Shown: piece by piece, positions 1-7,295 of the stretch
Layout of the letters: the number at the start of each line of letters is the position of its first letter
Position numbering within the stretch: position 1 is the first letter of the stretch
Origin: Xanthomonas euroxanthea
GTDB lineage: Bacteria; Pseudomonadota; Gammaproteobacteria; Xanthomonadales; Xanthomonadaceae
Assembly: GCF_900476395.1 (NCBI RefSeq)
Contig: NZ_UIHB01000002.1
Span: 961,126-1,025,125, forward strand
DNA: 64,000 bases
Reading direction: 5' to 3'
Notes under the pieces: generated by a model
What the model saw: only the letters and a program-made list of their open reading frames with translations
Databases searched by the model: none
What the model was told of the DNA's origin: nothing
Translations under genes and position numbers: made by a program

Positions 1-1440
1 GGCGGCGATCTATGCCTGGAGTATCGCCCCGACAACTGGTCGCCGGAACTTATGGCGTGGCAGATGGTGGAGAGCGCCTATCGCCTGCTGCAGGGCGAGA
101 ACCCCGCTCCGAACGAGCATGCACGCGTAGCGTCAGCACATCGGACCACGGAAGGTCAGCGCCTTCGTGCGGCGTTCAGTCGCCTTCCGCTTACGCGTGC
201 CCTTGAGGAACGCCTGAGCCAGTTGCTTCCTGGCGTGGGTGTCCGAGGCTCGTCAGTCCTCTATCTGACTGAGGACAACGTCGTTCGCTTCATTACCGGA
301 CTCGATTTTCCTGACGAAGACCCCTGGGTGGATCCCGATGTGCCGTCGATGCTGAGATCTGAAACATGGAAAGCGCGTGTTTATGTGAGGCGTCTGGTGG
401 CTCATGAATCCCTGCCATCCACAGCCTGCTACGCCGAGTTTTCTGCGGGTTCCGAGCCCCTGGGATGGCAGGCGACCGACCAGCTTCTGGTTGTCATGAA
501 GGACGATGCCATTCATGCGTATCAGACGTTTGACGACTATGTCGCCCCGGTCTCCGTCATACGCGCGGCGCCCGTTGCGTCGCGCCTTAGCGACGAGCAT
601 CGCCTTCTGGCGGACAAGCACGTCGCCGTTCTTGGATGCGGCTCGATGGGCAGCAAGATCGCGACCATGCTTGCTCGCGCCGGCGTCAAGAAGTTCGATC
701 TCGTGGATGACGACATCCTTGGCGCAGATAACCTGGTGCGCCACGATCTGGACTGGCGTGAGGTCGGCCAACACAAAGTGATGGCTCTCGCCAATCGCAT
801 TCGCCGCGTACGGCCCGGCGCCGACGTGCGTGTGCGCACCCAACAGTTGGCGGGCCAGGAGTCCAGCCGTTCCTCCGAGACCATTCTGTCGCGACTGGCA
901 GAGTGCGATCTCATCATCGACGCGACAGCGAATCCAGCTGCGGGCAACATCCTTTCAGGGTTCGCTCAGACCACCCATATTCCGTTACTGTGGGCAGAGG
1001 TTTTTGGAGGTGGCGTGGGTGGCCTAATCGCACGGCATCGCCCGGGCATTGAGCCTCCGGTACCCCTGATGCGTCGTGCGATTGAGAATTGGTTTGCGGA
1101 CAGGGGCATCGCCCCGGAACTTCAGGTCGAGACCTATGAACGAACGGGCGATGAAGCGCCCATGGTGGCGGACGACGCCGACGTGACGACGATTGCAGCC
1201 AATACGACGCGCATGGCCATCGATGCGCTTCTGGGGAGAGATCCGTCCTATTTCCCGTGGTCGGTCTACGTCATGGGCCTATCGCCCTGCGACCTGTTCG
1301 CCCAGCCCTTTGAGACCCATCCCATCGCCTTGCCGGAGCCACCGCCAGCCGTCGCTGAGACTGTGCTGACCGAGGAGGAAGTTGGCGAGGAGATTTCCTT
1401 CTTGCAGCGGGTCCTGGCTGGGCCCACCGAGCTCACATGA
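1..1440 (+). CDS. E2-E1 fusion, Cap2-like ubiquitin-like conjugation protein (5' end outside window)
   Basis: Frame 1 is open from the first base, so the gene starts upstream and about 479 C-terminal residues are visible. The first codons encode the end of an E2 (UBC-like) fold: GGDLCLEYRPDNWSPE with a candidate catalytic Cys at 13-15. From about 600 an E1/ThiF adenylation domain follows, with the nucleotide loop LGCGSMGS (about 634-657), the acidic DLVDDD stretch, the NLVRH segment and the DLIIDAT strand. E2 followed by E1 in one chain is the Cap2 layout of type II CBASS, where it conjugates the cyclase C-terminus to a target. No Cys is visible in the expected crossover-loop stretch; the only later one is SPCDLF at about 1288. 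It overlaps the JAB gene by 4 bp (ATGA), implying translational coupling. The role here, acting on a Pycsar partner, is inferred. Confidence 0.85.
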   Translation, partial: GGDLCLEYRPDNWSPELMAWQMVESAYRLLQGENPAPNEHARVASAHRTTEGQRLRAAFSRLPLTRALEERLSQLLPGVGVRGSSVLYLTEDNVVRFITGLDFPDEDPWVDPDVPSMLRSETWKARVYVRRLVAHESLPSTACYAEFSAGSEPLGWQATDQLLVVMKDDAIHAYQTFDDYVAPVSVIRAAPVASRLSDEHRLLADKHVAVLGCGSMGSKIATMLARAGVKKFDLVDDDILGADNLVRHDLDWREVGQHKVMALANRIRRVRPGADVRVRTQQLAGQESSRSSETILSRLAECDLIIDATANPAAGNILSGFAQTTHIPLLWAEVFGGGVGGLIARHRPGIEPPVPLMRRAIENWFADRGIAPELQVETYERTGDEAPMVADDADVTTIAANTTRMAIDALLGRDPSYFPWSVYVMGLSPCDLFAQPFETHPIALPEPPPAVAETVLTEEEVGEEISFLQRVLAGPTELT

Positions 1441-1997
1441 GGATCCGTGTTCCTGCTTTTGTCATAGAGAAGCTAGGGCGGGAGCTGAAGGCGGCCTGTG
1501 GACGCGAAATTGGCGGTGTGCTTGTTGCAGAACGCTTGGGTGGAGACGAATTTCTGATTGCTGACCTTTCTGTGCAGCGCAGCGGTGGCTCCAGTTTCTT
1601 TTTCGAACGTGACCCGGCGGAGCATCAAGCCTTTCTGGCGGACTTCTTCTACCGAACGGACCATGACTACGCGCGATTCAACTATCTTGGTGAATGGCAC
1701 TCACACCCAAACGTCGACGCAGTACCTAGCGTAAAGGACGTACTGTCTATGCAGGAGATCGTCATGGACCCAGCGGTTAACACGCCGTTCGCGGTACTCC
1801 TGATCGCGCGTAGGCGGCTCTTTCGTGGCCTCGACTTGTCGGCGACAGAATTTCGGCCAGATAAGCTTCCTTCCCCAGCTGCCTTGCTCGCGCGTGATGG
1901 AAGTGCCAATGACAAGGACTTTAATGAAGTACGGCCACGCGCCCGTCGCCGACTGCCATGGTCCTCGCCCGCCTCAACCCTCAGAGTAGATCCATAA
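1437..1997 (+). CDS. JAMM/MPN (JAB) metallo-isopeptidase, Cap3-like
   Basis: The protein has 186 residues. The JAMM zinc motif is intact: an upstream Glu in REIGGVLVAE and then GEWHSHPN...PSVKD, giving HxH, seven residues, Ser, two residues and Asp. Enzymes of this type cleave isopeptide bonds; in type II CBASS the Cap3 member removes what the E1-E2 protein has attached. The start overlaps the stop of the E2-E1 gene in an ATGA, so the two are probably made together. The tail after about residue 145 is basic and looks unstructured. Family assignment is firm; the substrate is unknown. Confidence 0.85.
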   Translation: MRIRVPAFVIEKLGRELKAACGREIGGVLVAERLGGDEFLIADLSVQRSGGSSFFFERDPAEHQAFLADFFYRTDHDYARFNYLGEWHSHPNVDAVPSVKDVLSMQEIVMDPAVNTPFAVLLIARRRLFRGLDLSATEFRPDKLPSPAALLARDGSANDKDFNEVRPRARRRLPWSSPASTLRVDP

Positions 1998-2016
1998 CCA
2001 ACGGCAGAGCACAGTC

Positions 2017-2943
2017 ATGAAGGAACGGTTTGAAAAGAAAGACACGCTGGTTGACGCGCTGCTGGCTCAGCGCATCATTCAGGGCAATCGTGAGCTTGCG
2101 TCCAAAATTGCTGAGGCCGGAACGCTAGTGGAGTGCCCGCCGGGTAAGAACCTCATCGAACAAGGTCATACCGATCGCGACGTCTACTTTGTCTTGACCG
2201 GAAAGCTCCGAATCATTGTGAATGGCGTCCGTCATCACACACGCGAGACGGGCGATACGGTGGGGGAAATGTCGGCGCTCAACCCCACCATTTCTCGTTC
2301 CGCCACGCTCTGCGCCGAGGAATCTTGCGTAGCGCTCAAGGTGGATGAAGCCTCCTTCGTCGCTGCGCTGGACGAGCACCCAATTTCATGGCGACTCATC
2401 GCGTCCGATCTCGCCAGGCGCATTGAGCAGCGAAATCGCTACGTAAATAGGACCAATCCGCGGCCCAGAGTCTTCATCGTCAGCTCTGTCGAAGCACTGA
2501 CGATTGCAGATGAGATCCAGTTGGCTTTGCAGTATGCGAACTGCGTCGTTATTCGATGGAGCGACGATGAAATATTTCCCGTCGGCGCCTATCCGATCGA
2601 AGCGCTTGAGGAGCAGGTAAGTTCCGCGGACTTTTGCATCGCTATCGCGAGCGCGGACGATATCGTCAGGGCTCGGCATCGCCAGCACGCCGCACCCCGA
2701 GATAACGTCATCTTCGAACTTGGCTTCTTCATGTCGAGCATTGGTCGGCACCGCACGCTGCTTTTGATTCCACGGGGCAATGAAATCAAGGTTCCCACGG
2801 ACTTCAAGGGCATTACGCCGATTTCATACGATGACAACACCGACGACCAGCCGCTTTCGTCAGCTCTGGGGCCCGCTGTTACGCAGATCAAGAAGACCAT
2901 CGAGAAGCTCGGCGTGCGGTCTTCACTCCAGGTCGCAAAGTAG
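2017..2943 (+). CDS. pycTIR: Cyclic-nucleotide-binding domain plus TIR-like effector, first copy
   Basis: The protein has 308 residues. Residues about 20-145 form a Crp/cAPK-type cyclic-nucleotide-binding beta barrel (PPGKNLIEQG, VYFVLTGKLRIIVNG, GDTVGEMSALNPTISRSAT). Residues about 150-290 are a TIR-like domain starting PRVFIVSSVEAL and containing PRDNVIFELGFFM, whose Glu is the likely NAD-hydrolase residue. This is the architecture of PycTIR, the Pycsar effector that binds a cyclic pyrimidine mononucleotide and depletes NAD+. It lies 19 bp after the JAB stop with only a weak ribosome-binding site. The next gene is a clear paralogue. Effector identity rests on architecture and on the adjacent cyclase; ligand identity is inferred. 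Confidence 0.85.
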   Translation: MKERFEKKDTLVDALLAQRIIQGNRELASKIAEAGTLVECPPGKNLIEQGHTDRDVYFVLTGKLRIIVNGVRHHTRETGDTVGEMSALNPTISRSATLCAEESCVALKVDEASFVAALDEHPISWRLIASDLARRIEQRNRYVNRTNPRPRVFIVSSVEALTIADEIQLALQYANCVVIRWSDDEIFPVGAYPIEALEEQVSSADFCIAIASADDIVRARHRQHAAPRDNVIFELGFFMSSIGRHRTLLLIPRGNEIKVPTDFKGITPISYDDNTDDQPLSSALGPAVTQIKKTIEKLGVRSSLQVAK

Positions 2944-3048
2944 TGGTCGGGCTCAAGCGGGCCTGGTTGTAACGGCCTGATGCCGTCGTTTCAACCTCTA
3001 CTCCGCTGCCTGCAGCGCGAGATGACGAAATTAGGGATGGGGAACTGT

Positions 3049-3975
3049 ATGCGAATGATCGAACGTTTTGAAGGAGACGCCGGCAGGCGTCTCCTCGTTG
3101 ACGCACTGACCAAGCAAAAGATGGTGGGTGGAAATGCGCCCTTGGCCGAGACCCTGGCTGAGCTGGTGACCCTGAAGGAGCTTGCTCCCGGGGAGGTCTT
3201 GATCGCCGAAGATGCCGCCGATAACGACCTCTATCTCGTCCTGAGCGGTACGCTGGATGTCAGCGTAAAGGGCATCAAGATTGCCCAGCGCACGACGAAC
3301 GACGTCGTGGGCGAAATGGCGGCGGTTGATCCCACGCTACCTCGAAGCGCGGCAGTACTTGCCGTCACAGAAGGACTCGTGGTGAAGCTGCCCGAATCCG
3401 ATCTGGCGCGAGTGGGCAACGCCTATCCGGAAGTATTCCGTCACCTAGCCGTGCTCATGGCGCATAAGCTTCAGCAGCGAAATCGCCTGGTACGTCCCGC
3501 TCGCACCAAGACACGAGTATTCCTCATCAGCTCTGTCGAGGCACTTCCGATCGCACGTGCCGTGCACAATGCGTTTGCCCATGACAAATTCGATGTCATC
3601 CCGTGGCAGGAAGGCGTGTTCAAGGCAACCAGCTATACCTTGAAGACGCTAGAAGACGAAGTCGACAAGGCTGATTTCGCCATCGCCATCGCCCATGCCG
3701 ACGACATCGTTGAGTACAAAGAGACGGACTGGCCAACACCACGCGATAACGTGATATTCGAGCTGGGCCTGTTCATGGGGCGCCTGGGGACAGATCGCGC
3801 CATCCTCCTGGAGCCGCGCAACAACAAGGTCAGGTTGCCCAGCGATCTTGCAGGCGTCACGACGATCACATACCGATATGACAAAGAAAGCCCTAACAAG
3901 GCCGCACTATTGGCCCCGGCGTGCAACGAATTGAGGGATTACATCGTCGACAAGGGCCCAAAGAAGGATTGGTGA
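3049..3975 (+). CDS. pycTIR: Cyclic-nucleotide-binding domain plus TIR-like effector, second copy
   Basis: The protein has 308 residues from the ATG at 3049, chosen for the GGGATGGGG ribosome-binding site just upstream and for alignment with the first copy (MKERFEK against MIERFEG). An in-frame ATG at 2980 would add 23 residues with no counterpart in the paralogue. The domain order matches copy one: a cyclic-nucleotide-binding barrel (LAPGEVLIAED, YLVLSGTLDVSVKG, DVVGEMAAVDPTLPRSA), then the TIR-like domain (TRVFLISSVEALPIA, PRDNVIFELGLFMG). The catalytic Glu in FELG is kept. Many conservative differences show an old duplication. The stop lies 5 bp before the cyclase start, so cyclase and effector are co-transcribed. 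Confidence 0.85.
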   Translation: MRMIERFEGDAGRRLLVDALTKQKMVGGNAPLAETLAELVTLKELAPGEVLIAEDAADNDLYLVLSGTLDVSVKGIKIAQRTTNDVVGEMAAVDPTLPRSAAVLAVTEGLVVKLPESDLARVGNAYPEVFRHLAVLMAHKLQQRNRLVRPARTKTRVFLISSVEALPIARAVHNAFAHDKFDVIPWQEGVFKATSYTLKTLEDEVDKADFAIAIAHADDIVEYKETDWPTPRDNVIFELGLFMGRLGTDRAILLEPRNNKVRLPSDLAGVTTITYRYDKESPNKAALLAPACNELRDYIVDKGPKKDW

Positions 3976-3980
3976 TTGGT

Positions 3981-4675
3981 ATGGCATTAAAGGACGATTT
4001 GATAACCGACTGCGCAGCTTTTCACTCGCTTGATTGGTCAATCCAAGATGCGCGTATCGTGCCTGCGCCCAGTGACCTAGCCCTGGGCAATTCGGCTAAG
4101 AAGCTCAGCTCGGCCGCCGTCCTCTACGCGGATCTCGATGGCTTCACCAGCATGGTAGATACCAAGTATTGGCATTTCAGCGCTGAGGTCTACAAGTCCT
4201 TTCTGAATGCCGTAGCCAAGATCGTGAAGAGCGAAGGCGGGTTCATCACTGCTTACGATGGCGACCGGCTCATGACCATCTTCATTGGTGACGGGAACTG
4301 CGACGCCGCGGTGCGAGCGGCCTCAAGATCCAGTGGGCGGTGAAGTACATCATCAACCCGGCGATCAAGGCGAAGTACAACACCAACTTTATCGCTCGTC
4401 ATACTGTGGGTATTGATGTATCCGATCTCCACGCGGTCAGGACAGGTGTTCGTGGCGACAACGACTTAGTCTGGGTGGGGCGCGCTGCAAACTATGCGGC
4501 CAAGCTCACCACACTAAGCTCAGAGACGCCCACATGGATCACCAAGGCAGTGCATGATCGGCTGTCGCAGAAGTGGAAGAGCTCGGACGGAAAGCTCATC
4601 TGGAAAGATTGGAGTTGGACCAATATGGACAAGCACCCCATCCGATCATCCACCTGGGAGCTTGCAATTCCATGA
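3981..4675 (+). pseudogene. pycC: Class III nucleotide cyclase (Pycsar PycC-like), frameshifted
   Basis: Two reading frames together encode one class III cyclase of about 230 residues. The first part, from ATG 3981 to the stop at 4343, holds both metal-binding Asp regions (LYADLDGFTSM and TAYDGDRLMTIF). The second part, readable to 4675, continues LKIQWAVKYIINPAI and carries the transition-state region (VGRAANYAAKLTT). Restoring one base between about 4319 and 4322 rejoins ...VRAA and LKIQ seamlessly. No classical slippery heptamer is visible, so a true mutation or a sequencing error is more likely than programmed frameshifting. A GTGA overlap at 4340 could restart translation and yield a split enzyme. 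The neighbours identify it as the signal generator of the Pycsar set; cCMP or cUMP as product is inferred. Confidence 0.8.
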
Positions 4676-4795
4676 GTAAATCCAACGCGTAACAGCAAGT
4701 GGGACTTCCGTGAAGCGCACACACCAGTAGCGCTCCAGAATCAATCGGTAGCTACCACACAGACAGCATTGATTTCGCCGCACGACGGTCAGGCT

Positions 4796-4925
4796 TCACG
4801 CAGTGCCGTGATGGTCCACTTGACTATCTGGCGTTTGCCCGGTCCAGTCCTGGAATGCGCGGAAAAAGGAATTGGGATCTTCGAAGCCCAGCAGGAGCAA
4901 GTGCTGCATTTCATGCAGCCAAAAA
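4796..4925 (-). pseudogene. AraC-family regulator remnant (C-terminal HTH)
   Basis: Read on the minus strand, the segment encodes LLLLGFEDPNSFFRAFQDW followed by TGQTP, the typical second helix-turn-helix of AraC regulators (GF...SFxRAFxxWTGxTP), and ends at a stop at 4796-4798. The frame upstream is disrupted, and the usual first HTH is not in the same frame. It is a leftover of an ancestral gene at this insertion site and not a working regulator. Confidence 0.65.
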
Positions 4926-5185
4926 GCAAGAAAAACTGATGGTCTACCTCACCAAGGCCCGAGAGGAGATGCAATGGTTCGGGCCTATGATAAGTGATCA
5001 TAAGTACGGCCTTGGCTGCTGTTAGCAGCGCCTGGAGCCAATCACTGCGGACGCGTAAGGTTTGCGCTCGTCCAAATATTTCCCATCTGTGCGGCCGCTC
5101 AATAGCCATCAGCATCAGTTCGTTATACGGCAGCGACAGGCGGCAGTCAGTGCGGAGCGGCTGTCACCAAAGGCATGGGGAATGT

Positions 5186-5263
5186 ATGGCCTTCGCACTG
5201 GCGCTTAGTTTCCTTGCCGGGTTTTTTCTATCCTACTGGACAGGTGTCAGCAGTGCGCAGTGA
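5186..5263 (+). CDS. Possible 25-residue single-pass membrane peptide
   Basis: The ATG is preceded by GGGG at 5177-5180. It opens a short frame, MAFALALSFLAGFFLSYWTG and five more residues, that is almost entirely one hydrophobic helix. Spacing of the ribosome-binding site is good. There is no homology support, and short hydrophobic frames arise by chance. If real it could be a small membrane toxin or regulator. Confidence 0.2.
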   Translation: MAFALALSFLAGFFLSYWTGVSSAQ

Positions 5264-5292
5264 CTGCGAAATTGGGTCGGAAGCGAGCATGC

Positions 5293-5309
5293 CCCCTACC
5301 CCCGATAAA
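5293..5309. repeat. 17-bp direct repeat, left copy
   Basis: CCCCTACCCCCGATAAA occurs here and again, identical and in the same orientation, at 8685-8701. The two copies bracket the two-gene HEPN/AlbA module. The arrangement suggests a target-site or attachment-site duplication left by insertion of the module, though no integrase lies between the copies. Confidence 0.7.
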
Positions 5310-5463
5310 TCTTCCTAATCCCCTGCCCCACTAGCCCCGGCTTCGGTCAGGAGCAGACGTTGGCCTCAGATTTAAGGCCACGCTTCGCGACCTCCGATAT
5401 ACTCAGGTCATCATCGGCTGTAGATGGTCAGTGGCGCTGAGCGGCAGCGTTGGAGAGCAATCT

Positions 5464-7287
5464 ATGCAGCAGGAATGGTTCGAAATGCAGGCCGAACGGC
5501 GCCGGCCCTACGCCATGCAGACCTGGATTCCGCTGCGCGCCTTCGAGGGCACCCGGGAAGGCGACATCGCCCAGCTCGGCTACCAAGAAGACGTGTCATG
5601 CGCGGTCTCGGTCGCGGTGCAGGCCACGCAACGCACGGCGGTCGAGGACGTCGAGTGGGGGGATTCGGGGCTGAGCAACACCCAAGGCGCCTATGCCTTC
5701 GAGGACGGCCGATACAAAACTGCCGAAGCCTTCGAGATCGAGGACGGGGTCGACGTCGGCATCCAATTGGTCCTGGCGCAGTACAACCCCATCGGCGACC
5801 AAGTGTGGCACTTGAACCAGGACCTGGTGCTAGCGCTGGCGCTGATCGAGGAGAACCACAGCTGGATCCGACCCGACGAGAACTACGCCGTCGTCGCCAA
5901 GCGTACATTTCACTCCGACGGCTCGATCGCGGGCATTCATATCCGCACCGACGTGCTGCGCGACTACCTGTGCGCTCGCGGCATGGCGCTGCGCCTGCTG
6001 ACCTACCGCGAACGCACCACCTACGAAGCCATGGCCGACCACATCGAGTGGCCCGGCGGCCGGATCCAGGTCCCCCTCGCCGACGGACGCTTCGAAGGTA
6101 GCGTCACCCGGGTGCTGCCAGGGGGCTATCCGGAAGGAGCCACCGTCGCCGTTCACCACGTGTGGCGCACTGACGTGGATGTCGAGGCCGATGTCCCCGT
6201 CATGAGCCCGGAGACCGACGAAGGCACCGATTACACCCATCGTCGCTTCACACGCACCGGCCCCGTGATCCACCGTATCAGCGGCCAGAGCTGGCGCCGC
6301 GAATGGATCGAACCGGCGACACGCAGTCCGCGCGTGCGCGGCGACCACGAGCCCTCAGCAACCACCTTCATTGTCAATGCCGCAGGCGACCGCCAGAACG
6401 CCGATGAGCTCAACGACGAGGACATCGGGCTGTGGCTGTGGTTCGAGCCGACGATCGTGAGCGACCTGCTGGCGCTGCGCGGCGGCAAGCTCGAGTGGTA
6501 CACGCACGACACCGGAGGTCTGCAAGGCGAGCCCGGCTATAGCAGCATCCATTTCGGCATCAACGAGGCCGGACTAATCAACGTGTACGCGCGGGACGTG
6601 GCTCGGCTGTCCGAATGGCATCGGCGCATATGGGCCGGACGCAATCTCTACCCGAATGGCCGGCTCAGTGTCGAATTGGGCCAGGCGCATGTCGAGGGAC
6701 GGGTGGCAGACACCACGGCGCCGGAAGCACGTACCACCGAGGCGCTGATCGCGATCGATGCGGCGGCGCAAGCCATTTGGGGTTTTCCCGTCTTCCGCCC
6801 CCACAACATCCAGGATCGACTCTTGGCGACCGTGCACCGCTTTCGCGCGACAAACCGAGACTCGCTGCTAGAGCTGGCCAAAGATGTGGCGCGACTGACG
6901 GCCGATCGCATGGATACGGTTGCGCTGCAGGCCTTCGCGCCGGTCACCCCGGAATTGGGAGGCACCGGATCGCTGAAGTCCCTCGAACGCGCGCTTGCTA
7001 AGCATGAGGGCGCGGCACAGGCACGAGCCCTCATGGGGCCGTTGGCGGGCATCTACGATCTCCGTGTCGGTGCGGCCCACCTGCCCGGATCGCAAATTAG
7101 CGACGCGTTTGCACTTGTGGGCATCGATCCGGCGGCGAAGCCCTATGATCAGGCTGTGCAACTTCTCACCACGCTGGCGACGACGCTCGAAGCGATCGCC
7201 GTGTCGATCCGCGCGAGCGCGCGGGCCCCCGCCGCGTCCAGTGCTTTGACATCGACACCTGCGTCGTCACGACGACGCGTGACCTGA
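5464..7287 (+). CDS. Unrecognised large protein with a C-terminal HEPN-like Rx4H motif
   Basis: The protein has 607 residues from ATG 5464, chosen over an in-frame GTG at 5431 because GGAG at 5452-5455 is correctly placed for it. I do not recognise the N-terminal 480 residues, which are soluble and rich in acidic and aromatic residues. Near the C-terminus, YDLRVGAAHLPGS has the spacing of the catalytic Rx4-6H motif of HEPN ribonucleases (Arg 534, His 539) within predicted helices. HEPN proteins are frequent in antiphage and abortive-infection systems, where they cleave RNA. It lies 8 bp upstream of a Schlafen/AlbA_2 gene, and the pair is framed by 17-bp repeats. HEPN membership is a motif-level inference. 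Confidence 0.7.
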   Translation: MQQEWFEMQAERRRPYAMQTWIPLRAFEGTREGDIAQLGYQEDVSCAVSVAVQATQRTAVEDVEWGDSGLSNTQGAYAFEDGRYKTAEAFEIEDGVDVGIQLVLAQYNPIGDQVWHLNQDLVLALALIEENHSWIRPDENYAVVAKRTFHSDGSIAGIHIRTDVLRDYLCARGMALRLLTYRERTTYEAMADHIEWPGGRIQVPLADGRFEGSVTRVLPGGYPEGATVAVHHVWRTDVDVEADVPVMSPETDEGTDYTHRRFTRTGPVIHRISGQSWRREWIEPATRSPRVRGDHEPSATTFIVNAAGDRQNADELNDEDIGLWLWFEPTIVSDLLALRGGKLEWYTHDTGGLQGEPGYSSIHFGINEAGLINVYARDVARLSEWHRRIWAGRNLYPNGRLSVELGQAHVEGRVADTTAPEARTTEALIAIDAAAQAIWGFPVFRPHNIQDRLLATVHRFRATNRDSLLELAKDVARLTADRMDTVALQAFAPVTPELGGTGSLKSLERALAKHEGAAQARALMGPLAGIYDLRVGAAHLPGSQISDAFALVGIDPAAKPYDQAVQLLTTLATTLEAIAVSIRASARAPAASSALTSTPASSRRRVT

Positions 7288-7295
7288 GGAGTGCC

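Larger units (their letters stand above)
4676..5463. other. Gene-poor junction between the Pycsar-like operon and the HEPN/AlbA module
   Basis: No intact conserved gene is seen here. The stretch holds a decayed AraC-family fragment (minus strand), a possible 25-codon membrane peptide, and the left copy of a 17-bp direct repeat, each listed separately. Other open frames are short and unlike known families. This looks like an insertion scar between two defence modules. Confidence 0.6.

Noticed and set aside
4340..4675. Separate second gene starting at GTG 4340
   Set aside because: Its sequence continues the class III cyclase exactly where the upstream frame breaks, so it is better read as the second half of a frameshifted gene.
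4994..5185. Upstream part of an 89-codon + strand frame
   Set aside because: It runs antisense to the AraC-type remnant region and has no ribosome-binding site; only the last 25 codons have a plausible start.
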